From: Cyanobacteria bacterium UBA4641
GTDB lineage: Bacteria > Cyanobacteriota > Vampirovibrionia > Gastranaerophilales > Gastranaerophilaceae
DNA: 19,219 nucleotides
Assembly (NCBI GenBank): GCA_002405805.1
Contig: DHMN01000056.1
Location: 1-19,219, forward strand
Reading direction: 5' to 3'
Shown here: one piece after another, positions 13,231 through 19,219 of the stretch
Layout of the letters: each line of letters begins with the position of its first letter
Numbering within the stretch: the stretch's first letter is position 1
The notes under the pieces: generated by a model
The model's input: the letters and a program-made list of their open reading frames with translations, nothing else
Database searches by the model: none
What the model was told of the DNA's origin: nothing
Position numbers and translations under genes: made by a program

Positions 13231-14889
13231 TTACTCACCTTTGATAGTAATAATAAACTCCGTACCAACACCTAATTCGCTCAAAACCTTGATTTTGCCA
13301 CCATGTTTGTCAATTATCTTCTGACTGATAGCAAGCCCCAAACCTGTACCAACTCCTACACCTTTTGTAGTAAAACCTGCCGTAAAAATTTTATTAAGGT
13401 TCTCTTTAGAGATTCCTTTTCCGTTGTCCTTGATTTTAACAATCAGATTTCCACCTGTGTATTCGGTAGAAATTGTAATTTTTCCACTACCTTCTATTGC
13501 CTGACAGGCGTTCACTAAAATGTTTGTAAACACCTGATTAAGCATGTTCGGATAGCATTTTACAAGCGGAAGGTCGCCGTAATTTTTTATAATTTCAATT
13601 TTATTTTTGGTTTCATGCCTAATCAAATCAAGAGTCAAATCCAGTTCCTTATTGATGTTTGCCTCTTGCAATTCAGATTCATCCAGTCGGACAAACTTTT
13701 TGAGCGAAACGACAATGTTACTGATTCGCTGAATTGCCTCAGAATCAATTGAATTAATTTGAGTGAACATTTCTTTCAAATCTTCTTGGTCGATTTGTGG
13801 AATCAACTTTGAAATAATAGAATTATTGGACTTGATTGACGCCACAGGGGTGTTGATTTCGTGAGCAACACCGGCAACCAACTGACCCAGTGACGCCATT
13901 TTTTCAGAGTTAATCAACTGTAATTGAGTTTCTTTCAACTCATCCAGTGCAGCTTTCAAGTCCTTAACGTTTTTTGCGTTCTTTTGATACAATTCAGCCC
14001 TTATAATGGCGTTACCTAGTTGAGATGAAACAGCATCCAAAATTTCGCGTTCCTCGTTCAATTCGCGCTTTTGATAACTTAATAAAACAAGTACCCCAAG
14101 CATTTTTTGCATGTGAAAAATAGGAACAATAATACGCAATACGGATTGTTTAAAAGGTTCTGCCTCAACGTATTCTGATAGTGAATAACTAATCGAAATT
14201 CTATTTATATCAAGTGATTTCATTGCATGCGCATCAAAAGAAATTTGCGAACCCTTTGCCACGCCGTATTCACCGTAAGTTTCTTCAATCCTGAACCCTG
14301 ACTCAACTGCTGATGCGTAATACGCCCTGAAACATCCAAACATTATGGCAAGTTCTTTCAATGCGGAATTTAAAATCATAGAGATATCCATAGATTCTCT
14401 TATGATGTTTGAAACCTTGTTAATCAGTGCGATTCTGATTGCTTGAGACTGCGCTTTCAGCCTAATTTTTTGGAGTTCTTCGTTTTCTTCTTCCAGTTGT
14501 TGGAGTTTGTTTTTGTATTTAACTTGCTCTTTTTGATTATCTTTTAACAACACATCTGAACTTACATCGACAAGAAAAATTATTGTGTATTTGCCACGTT
14601 TGACGGCAGTCATATCATAGAAAGTTACTTGTCCGCTCAATGAGGTGTAAGAAACTCTGGCAAAGAAGTTTTCTTTAGACACAATTGCCTGAAAAATCGG
14701 TGAATACAAATCGACATTTTCGCTATCCATCGGGCACATGTCAAAATTCATTTGGTGAGCGAATTTTCTGATATCGTCAAAATGTTTGAAGACATGACAA
14801 AAAGTATTGTTTTTAAAAACAACATCTTCGTAATCCCTAACCACGATAACCGGGTCTCTGTATTGATTGAAAAAATCAAACTTCTTCAT
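13231..14889 (-). CDS. Soluble sensor histidine kinase with PAS-like and GAF-like domains
   Basis: A 552-aa cytoplasmic kinase with no membrane segment. I start it at 14889 (MKKFDFFNQY): a perfect TATAAT lies six bases upstream with TTGCCC at 17 bp, and an in-frame ATG at 14907 would fall inside this promoter. Residues about 5-110 look like a PAS-type sensor (YRDPVIVVRDYEDVVFKNN). A coiled coil at about 118-150 leads to a GAF-like domain (about 155-300), then another coiled coil. H343 in GVAHEINTPVAS is the phosphorylated histidine. The ATPase domain has the N-box NILVNACQAIE, G1 DNGKGIS (488-494), FTAGFTTKG and G2 GTGLGL (514-519). It has no receiver domain, and no response-regulator gene is adjacent, so the partner is elsewhere. 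The ligand is unknown. Confidence 0.93.
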   Translation of the reverse strand: MKKFDFFNQYRDPVIVVRDYEDVVFKNNTFCHVFKHFDDIRKFAHQMNFDMCPMDSENVDLYSPIFQAIVSKENFFARVSYTSLSGQVTFYDMTAVKRGKYTIIFLVDVSSDVLLKDNQKEQVKYKNKLQQLEEENEELQKIRLKAQSQAIRIALINKVSNIIRESMDISMILNSALKELAIMFGCFRAYYASAVESGFRIEETYGEYGVAKGSQISFDAHAMKSLDINRISISYSLSEYVEAEPFKQSVLRIIVPIFHMQKMLGVLVLLSYQKRELNEEREILDAVSSQLGNAIIRAELYQKNAKNVKDLKAALDELKETQLQLINSEKMASLGQLVAGVAHEINTPVASIKSNNSIISKLIPQIDQEDLKEMFTQINSIDSEAIQRISNIVVSLKKFVRLDESELQEANINKELDLTLDLIRHETKNKIEIIKNYGDLPLVKCYPNMLNQVFTNILVNACQAIEGSGKITISTEYTGGNLIVKIKDNGKGISKENLNKIFTAGFTTKGVGVGTGLGLAISQKIIDKHGGKIKVLSELGVGTEFIITIKGE

Positions 14890-14895
14890 AATAGA

Positions 14896-14924
14896 ATTAT
14901 ATGTCAATATCAGACTTTGGGCAA
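14896..14924 (-). promoter_or_regulatory. Histidine kinase promoter, leaderless geometry
   Basis: On the minus strand, TTGCCC (14924-14919), a 17-bp spacer, TATAAT (14901-14896), TCTATT, then the ATG at 14889. No Shine-Dalgarno. Confidence 0.8.
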
Positions 14925-14974
14925 TGGTGGAATTTGAATGAGGGCATTCGGAGTGATATAGACCTATTGTTTGT

Positions 14975-15032
14975 GTAGGTCGGCATTGCCATGCCGACAG
15001 ATTTTACAGTCGGGCTAGTGAGTCCAACCTAC
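14975..15032 (+). repeat. Double-hairpin repeat, intact copy 2 (58 bp)
   Basis: GTAGGTCGGCATtgccATGCCGACAG, then ATTTTACAGTCGGGCTAGTG and AGTCCAACCTAC. One arm base differs (AGTCC for AGCCC), which weakens the right hairpin. Same outer GTAGG/CCTAC ends as the other copies. Confidence 0.88.
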
Positions 15033-15040
15033 TTTGAACC

Positions 15041-15083
15041 TTTTTAAGCACGCCATCCTGACCTCTTGCCTTCTTGACATCTG
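15041..15083 (+). repeat. CT-rich repeat variant
   Basis: TTTTTAAGCACGCCATCCTG followed by ACCTCTTGCCTTCTTGACATC. It directly follows a double-hairpin copy, as the block at 18949-18991 directly precedes one. Confidence 0.5.
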
Positions 15084-15110
15084 TAGCAAATCCTGTCCTT
15101 CTCCACATAT

Positions 15111-15146
15111 AAAAAAGATATGGCTAAATCTTAGCCATATCTTTTT
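15111..15146 (-). terminator. Terminator of the symporter/udg operon
   Basis: The 11-bp stem GATATGGCTAA/TTAGCCATATC with an ATC loop, extended by A/T pairs and ending in a T-run on the minus strand, 33 bp past the stop at 15179. Confidence 0.9.
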
Positions 15147-15178
15147 CTCTTGAATAACCTATAAACTTCAAATTCTGA

Positions 15179-15823
15179 CTAGACCATAGCCATTTCCTTA
15201 CTGAAAGGGTTACTGGAACACACCTGACTATCACCCAAGATGTCAGATTTAATCCTAGCCAAATCTTGTTGCATCAATCTTCTTGGTGACCCTTCGTCCA
15301 TTGAACTGTTTCTCAACAAATATGATGGGTGGAAAATAGCCATAGCCTTATATGTTTTGTCATTGATTGTCACATCAAACCATTTTCCGCGAACTTTTGA
15401 AATCTGAACTTTTTTATCATTCCAAAAAGATTTCAATGCAGTTGCTCCGCAGAAAACAATTGCTTTTGGATTCATAATATCAATTTGCGCAGTCAAATAT
15501 CTTTCGCACAATGCTTTTTCAACCTCTGTCGGAATTCTGTTTTCAGGAGGTCTGCATTTTACGGTATTTATAATATACAAATCATCTTGTCTTGAAATTC
15601 CTGCATCTGACAAAAATTTGTCCAACAATTGACCTGCTCTGCCTACAAATGGTTTACCTGTTTCATCTTCTGTTTCCCCAGGGGCTTCGCCGATGAAAAC
15701 AATTTTTGCAGTTTCAGGATTTCCATCAGAAAAAACTACATTTTTACGAGTGTTTGCCAAAACGCAGTCCTGACAGTTTTCACATTTTGCTTGAAGTATA
15801 TCCAAACATCCCTTTTTAATCAT
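15179..15823 (-). CDS. Family 4 uracil-DNA glycosylase
   Basis: Removes uracil from DNA to start base-excision repair. The 214-aa protein carries the 4Fe-4S ligands of the thermophile-type (family 4) enzymes: C17 and C20 in CQDCVL, C90 in VKCRPPENR and C106 in ALCERYL. The catalytic motif GEAPGETED is at 45-53, followed by GKPFVGRAG (56-64), and HPSYLLR is at 165-171. An extra cysteine (C14) precedes the cluster. Beyond the usual end there is a tail (about 195-214, GDSQVCSSNPFSKEMAMV) unlike the family. AGGAGAG lies before the ATG, inside the end of the symporter gene 12 bp upstream, so the two form an operon. The pairing has no obvious functional logic. Family 4 is a firm call; the enzyme has no universal gene symbol. 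Confidence 0.93.
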   Translation of the reverse strand: MIKKGCLDILQAKCENCQDCVLANTRKNVVFSDGNPETAKIVFIGEAPGETEDETGKPFVGRAGQLLDKFLSDAGISRQDDLYIINTVKCRPPENRIPTEVEKALCERYLTAQIDIMNPKAIVFCGATALKSFWNDKKVQISKVRGKWFDVTINDKTYKAMAIFHPSYLLRNSSMDEGSPRRLMQQDLARIKSDILGDSQVCSSNPFSKEMAMV

Positions 15824-15835
15824 TTATAAGCTCTC

Positions 15836-17287
15836 CTATTTATCGTTTCTAAAATATCCGATGTCGTATTTTCTACAATATCGTCTCAATTCTTTCATTA
15901 TTATATCAGATAATAAAAATACTGCAATCAAATTAGGTACTGCAAGAAATAGGGTGAAGGCATCCGACAAATTCACAACACTTTTTAAGTTCATTGCAGA
16001 ACCGATTACAATAAAAATACAATAAATTATTTGGAAAGTTCTTGTAGTTAATTTTGACTCGCCAAATAAAAATGTCCAACTTTTTGTTCCGTAATATGAG
16101 CCGCAAAGCATTGTAGATAGTACAAAACAAGCTGCCATAAAGGTCAACAAAATAGGGAAAAACGGACAAACTGTTGCAAATGCTTTTGATGTAAGTTCAA
16201 TCCCTTCGATACCTGTTGTATTAAGGTACGCACCGGTTACAACAATGATAAACGCAGTCGCAGCGCCAACTATCACGGTATCAACAAACGGTTGCAACAT
16301 TGCAATAAAGGCTTGTGCAACAGGTTTGCTTGTTCTAACCGCAGAAAACGCGATTGGTGCAGTGCCAAGCCCTGCCTCGTTTGCAAACATTGCACGTCGG
16401 AATCCCCAGAGCATACAGCCCCAAATTCCTCCAGAAATCATTGCTTGCGGCTTGAATGCCTCTTTTATTATCAAATAAAACGTATGCGGTACGTGATGAA
16501 TATTCAGTAAACAGATTACAAATGCTGAAAACACGTACAACGTGCACATCGCAGGAGTTACCTTTGATGTGAATTTGCCTATAGATTTTATTCCGCCGAT
16601 AACCGTAACGTATGTAATAACTGCAACAATCAGCCCAAACACCCATCTTTGACCTGCAAACAGCCCTGTTACATTGGTTATTTGAGTTGTAATTGCGTTG
16701 ATTTGGAACAAATTCCAACCGCCAATCATTGCAAAAACACAGCATATTGCATAAATCTTTGCCAAGTATGGAGTGAAAGGCTTTATCCATGGAGCTTTTA
16801 GCCCATTAATGATATAATACATCGGACCACCTGATGATGTTCCGTCTTTGTTGATTTGTCTGAATTTTAGCCCCAACAGAACTTCTGCAAACTTTAATGC
16901 CATGGAAAAAATTCCTGCAATAATCATCCAAAAAATTACCCCAGGGCCTCCGACAGAAACCGCCAAAGCTGAACCCACAACATTCCCCATCCCTGCAGAG
17001 GCTGAAATAGTTGCCGTTAGAGCTTGAAAAGATGAAACTTCGCCATGTTTTTTACGAGTAATTATGTCTTCGTGTTTATATTTTTTGGTAATTAAATTGA
17101 TTGCGTGTTTAAAACCCCACAATCCGATAAAACGAGTTCTGAATGAAAAATACAAGGCAGCGCACATCAATAGCACGATTAAAAATTCAATTCGTACACC
17201 GTGAATGGTTATATGTGAAAATATCAACCCTGAAATTTTGTTTGCTACAGGGGATAATATGCTATCTATTTGGCTATCCAAACTCAT
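15836..17287 (-). CDS. Alanine/glycine:cation symporter (AGCS family)
   Basis: A 483-aa inner-membrane carrier that imports alanine or glycine with Na+ or H+. It starts at 17287 (MSLDSQIDSIL): TATAAT lies six bases upstream, and an in-frame ATG at 17302 overlaps this -10. Many hydrophobic segments, about 10-11 helices, are spread through it. AGCS hallmarks are QALTATISASAGMGNVVGSA near the N-terminal quarter (about 87-106) and FRRAMFANEAGLGTAPIAFSA in the middle, with SGGPMYYI between them. Length matches the family. It is the first gene of an operon with the uracil-DNA glycosylase 12 bp downstream. Substrate choice between alanine, glycine and similar residues cannot be read from the sequence. 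Confidence 0.93.
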   Translation of the reverse strand: MSLDSQIDSILSPVANKISGLIFSHITIHGVRIEFLIVLLMCAALYFSFRTRFIGLWGFKHAINLITKKYKHEDIITRKKHGEVSSFQALTATISASAGMGNVVGSALAVSVGGPGVIFWMIIAGIFSMALKFAEVLLGLKFRQINKDGTSSGGPMYYIINGLKAPWIKPFTPYLAKIYAICCVFAMIGGWNLFQINAITTQITNVTGLFAGQRWVFGLIVAVITYVTVIGGIKSIGKFTSKVTPAMCTLYVFSAFVICLLNIHHVPHTFYLIIKEAFKPQAMISGGIWGCMLWGFRRAMFANEAGLGTAPIAFSAVRTSKPVAQAFIAMLQPFVDTVIVGAATAFIIVVTGAYLNTTGIEGIELTSKAFATVCPFFPILLTFMAACFVLSTMLCGSYYGTKSWTFLFGESKLTTRTFQIIYCIFIVIGSAMNLKSVVNLSDAFTLFLAVPNLIAVFLLSDIIMKELRRYCRKYDIGYFRNDK

Positions 17288-17293
17288 AACCTG

Positions 17294-17299
17294 ATTATA
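17294..17299 (-). promoter_or_regulatory. -10 element of the symporter gene, leaderless geometry
   Basis: TATAAT on the minus strand followed by CAGGTT and the ATG at 17287. No standard -35. The gatA terminator lies about 30 bp upstream. Confidence 0.6.
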
Positions 17300-17327
17300 C
17301 AATAAACATAATCCTCATGCATCATAC

Positions 17328-17356
17328 AAAAAAGAGCCTTGATTAAGGCTCTTTTG
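17328..17356 (-). terminator. Rho-independent terminator of gatA
   Basis: The 11-bp stem AAAAGAGCCTT/AAGGCTCTTTT (17330-17340 with 17345-17355), GATT loop, then a T-run on the minus strand, 37 bp past the gatA stop. It separates gatA from the symporter. Confidence 0.9.
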
Positions 17357-17392
17357 TTATTACTGGAGAACAAATATATTTTAGAAAATTTA

Positions 17393-18856
17393 TTATATAT
17401 TTGCCAATTTTTTATAGAAATCATTTGCTTGTTCAAATTTATAAGCAAAATTGAACAATCTTGATTCTTGCAATTGCGGTGCCAAAATTTGCAAACCAAT
17501 CGGCATACCTGATTTATCAAATCCTGCAGGAACACTGATACCAGGAAGACCTGCCAAGTTACAACTGATTGTTGCAATATCTGTCAAATACATAGCCAAT
17601 GGGTCAGATGATTTTGCACCAAGTTCAAATGCAGTGTTTGGACAAGTTGGTGAAATCAAAATATCAACTTGTTTGAATGCTTCTTTAAATTCTTCTGTTA
17701 CCAAAGCTCTCATTTGCTGAGCTTTTTTGTAATAAGCATCATAATAGCCTGATGACAATGCGTAAGTACCAAGCATTATACGACGTTTAACTTCAGGTCC
17801 AAATCCTTCTGCTCTTGATTTTGTATACAACTCAAGAAGATTTTTAGCATCTGGGTGTCTGTAACCATATCTAACACCATCAAATCTAGCCAAGTTTGAA
17901 GAACATTCAGCAGTTGCCAAAATGTAGTAAATGCCGATTGAATATTTCAATTTTTTCAAAGAAATTTCAACGATTTCACAACCTAATTTTTTGTATGTTT
18001 CGATAGCATGTTGCAATGCGTTTTGAACTTCAGGTTCTAAACCTTCTGACATCAATTCTTTAACCACACCGACTTTTTTACCTTTGATATCACCGTTCAA
18101 GTTTTGTGAATAGTGTTCAACAGGCAAATCTAATGATGTAGAATCTTTAGGGTCATGACCTGAAATTACTTCTAACAAGTTGGCAGCATCTTCAACCGTT
18201 CTTGCAAACGGACCGATTTGGTCAAGTGATGATGCAAACGCAATCAAACCGTAACGAGAAACTCTACCATAAGTAGGTTTCATTCCAACAATACCGCAAA
18301 AACTTGCAGGAAGACGGATTGAACCACCGGTATCAGAACCCAATGCCAAAGTAGCCTCGCAAGATGCAACACTGGCAGCAGAACCACCTGATGAACCACC
18401 CGGAACTTTGTTTAAATCCCAAGGGTTGTGAACTTTGTTAAATGCAGAGTTTTCGTTAGAAGAACCCATTGCAAATTCATCAAGGTTAGCTTTACCAACA
18501 ATAGGAACTAAGTTACCTAACAATTTTTCAGTAACAGTCGCATTGAATGGAGATACAAAGTTTTCCAAGATTTTTGATGATGCGGTTGTACGAGAACCAA
18601 CAAGGTTCATATTATCTTTCAATGCCAATGGAATACCTGCTAATAGCGGTAATTCTTCCCCTTTAGCGATTTTTTCATCGACTTTTTTTGCTGTTTCTAC
18701 AGCAGTATCTTTGGTCAAAGAGTTGAACGCACCCAACTTTCCTTCCAAAGCATTTATTCTTTCAAATGCCGCATTAGTAAGTTCCACAGCAGAAACTTCT
18801 TTGTTTCTCAAGGCTTTACTTTGTTCAGCGGCTGATTTTCTTAACAGCTCTTCCAT
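17393..18856 (-). CDS. gatA: Asp-tRNA(Asn)/Glu-tRNA(Gln) amidotransferase subunit A
   Basis: The amidase subunit of GatCAB. It releases ammonia from glutamine (or asparagine) and channels it to GatB, which amidates mischarged Glu-tRNA(Gln) or Asp-tRNA(Asn). The 487-aa length is typical. The amidase-signature triad is K80 (in LALKDN), S155 (in PGGSSGGSAA, 152-161) and S179 (in SDTGGSIRLPAS, 174-185). The GatA-specific sequences FNKVHNPWD and GVRYGYR are present, which separates it from generic amidases. AAGGAG lies a few bases before the ATG, with a strong promoter at 18916-18888. Neither gatC nor gatB is adjacent, so the subunits are encoded in different places. It is a single-gene unit with its own terminator. 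Confidence 0.97.
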   Translation of the reverse strand: MEELLRKSAAEQSKALRNKEVSAVELTNAAFERINALEGKLGAFNSLTKDTAVETAKKVDEKIAKGEELPLLAGIPLALKDNMNLVGSRTTASSKILENFVSPFNATVTEKLLGNLVPIVGKANLDEFAMGSSNENSAFNKVHNPWDLNKVPGGSSGGSAASVASCEATLALGSDTGGSIRLPASFCGIVGMKPTYGRVSRYGLIAFASSLDQIGPFARTVEDAANLLEVISGHDPKDSTSLDLPVEHYSQNLNGDIKGKKVGVVKELMSEGLEPEVQNALQHAIETYKKLGCEIVEISLKKLKYSIGIYYILATAECSSNLARFDGVRYGYRHPDAKNLLELYTKSRAEGFGPEVKRRIMLGTYALSSGYYDAYYKKAQQMRALVTEEFKEAFKQVDILISPTCPNTAFELGAKSSDPLAMYLTDIATISCNLAGLPGISVPAGFDKSGMPIGLQILAPQLQESRLFNFAYKFEQANDFYKKLANI

Positions 18857-18887
18857 AATTTCTCCTTAAAAGCTTATTCTCAAGATG

Positions 18888-18916
18888 ATTGTAAGACAAA
18901 CATGACATTCAGGCAA
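18888..18916 (-). promoter_or_regulatory. gatA promoter
   Basis: On the minus strand, TTGCCT (18916-18911), a 17-bp spacer, TACAAT (18893-18888). The start near 18881 leaves a leader of about 25 nt with AAGGAG. TTGCCY is the -35 of hom, the kinase and the 4922 gene as well. Confidence 0.7.
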
Positions 18917-18948
18917 GTTTGGAATTTTGAAACAAATTTTAGGACACA

Positions 18949-18991
18949 TAAGAGGGCAAGAGGGCAGGAAGTTTGGAGGGCAGGCTTTTTA
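18949..18991 (-). repeat. CT-rich repeat, intact inverted copy
   Basis: On the minus strand: AAAAAGCCTGCCCTCC, AAAC, TTCCTGCCCTCTTGCCCTCT, TA. It is the clearest copy of the family and lies directly upstream of the gatA promoter. The 363-bp stretch 18857-19219 holds only this, the promoter and the two repeats that follow. Confidence 0.7.
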
Positions 18992-19032
18992 AGGTAATTT
19001 TTGGTAAATGTACATTGTGAGTATGGTATAAA

Positions 19033-19089
19033 GTAGGTTGGGCTTACTAGCCCGACTGTAAAATTGTCGGCATAGCAATGCCGACCTAC
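19033..19089 (-). repeat. Double-hairpin repeat, intact copy 3 (57 bp)
   Basis: The reverse of copies 1 and 2: GTAGGTTGGGCTtactAGCCCGAC, a TGTAAAAT spacer, then TGTCGGCATagcaATGCCGAC ending CTAC. The right-half loop differs (TACT here against AGTG), while the stem is kept. Confidence 0.88.
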
Positions 19090-19106
19090 GAAAACAAATA
19101 GGGTTA

Positions 19107-19182
19107 TGTCACCCTGAACAGCAGGAGCAGAGTGCGGAACGGAGTGGAGTCACGTTTTATGCGACTGCGTAGATTCAGGGTC
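19107..19182 (-). repeat. Palindrome-ended repeat, GC-richer form, copy 2
   Basis: The reverse complement of 7659-7736: TGTCACCCTGAA (19107-19118), an inner segment with GCAGGAGCAGAGTGC and GTGGAGTCACGTTTTATGCG, and TTCAGGGTCT (19174-19183). The two copies are nearly identical. Confidence 0.85.
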
Positions 19183-19199
19183 TATCCATTTGATTTTAG

Positions 19200-19219
19200 T
19201 CATGCTGAACTTGTTTCAG
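19200..19219 (+). repeat. Palindromic repeat arm cut by the window edge
   Basis: TCATGCTGAACTTGTTTCAG is the first arm and loop of the same palindromic family (compare TCATTCTGAACTTGATTCAG at 4510-4529). The rest lies beyond the window. Confidence 0.6.

Noticed and set aside
16335..16790. 151-codon open frame on the minus strand
   Set aside because: It lies wholly inside the symporter gene in another frame and has the odd, Cys/Asn-rich composition of a shadow frame.
18435..18869. 144-codon open frame opposite gatA
   Set aside because: Antisense to the conserved start of gatA and low-complexity (Ser/Ala/Asn-rich); no independent signal.

Overview
The window is an AT-rich bacterial chromosomal segment with about 18 protein genes, most of them housekeeping or envelope genes, separated by intergenic stretches crowded with short palindromic repeats. 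I see no rRNA, tRNA, CRISPR array, phage, plasmid or transposase gene. LptF/LptG-type permease and Spy-like exported proteins point to a diderm envelope. The low GC, the hypothetical proteins with a polar N-terminal leader before the functional region (for example a leader containing NVAFAG), and the HEAT/PBS-lyase-like protein fit a gut Gastranaerophilales (Vampirovibrionia/Melainabacteria, non-photosynthetic cyanobacterial relatives). This assignment is inference from sequence style, not proof.

Layout. 1-1446: an EF-hand-containing small protein (97-765), a repeat-bearing gap, and rpmB (bL28) on the minus strand. 1447-4345: hom (homoserine dehydrogenase with ACT domain), a small single-pass membrane protein, and thrC (threonine synthase), a threonine-biosynthesis cluster without thrB. 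4346-4921: a 576-bp repeat island. 4922-6481: a MerR-like HTH/coiled-coil protein directly upstream of recA. 6629-7582: an unusual lipoprotein-like protein. 7583-7910: terminator and repeats. 7911-11576: mrnC (Mini-RNase III, minus) divergent from a Spy-like exported protein, then a secreted protein, an LptF/LptG permease and a coiled-coil protein. 11577-12043: another repeat island. 12044-14889 (minus): a HEAT-repeat protein and a soluble PAS/GAF-like sensor histidine kinase. 15179-17287 (minus): an AGCS Na+/amino-acid symporter followed by a family-4 uracil-DNA glycosylase in one operon. 17393-18856 (minus): gatA. 18857-19219: gatA promoter and further repeats.

The most coherent non-textbook signal is regulatory. 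Seven genes (hom, mrnC, the 8998 and 10881 genes, the lptF-like gene, the histidine kinase and the symporter) have a TATAAT/TAAAAT/TATACT -10 hexamer exactly six bases upstream of the ATG and no Shine-Dalgarno, which predicts leaderless mRNAs. The other eleven genes have Shine-Dalgarno-like sequences, strong in most, and their promoters lie farther upstream. This pattern also revises the starts of the kinase (14889) and the symporter (17287).

The second signal is a set of intergenic repeat families: a 57-58 bp double-hairpin element (3 full and 3 partial or degenerate copies), a family with NGTCATTCNGAA-type palindromic ends whose hairpin tip can be short or carry about 50-70 bp, a CT-rich tandem motif in six gaps, and a GGGTGAGGGTTCATCC element in two gaps. 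They never enter recognised genes.
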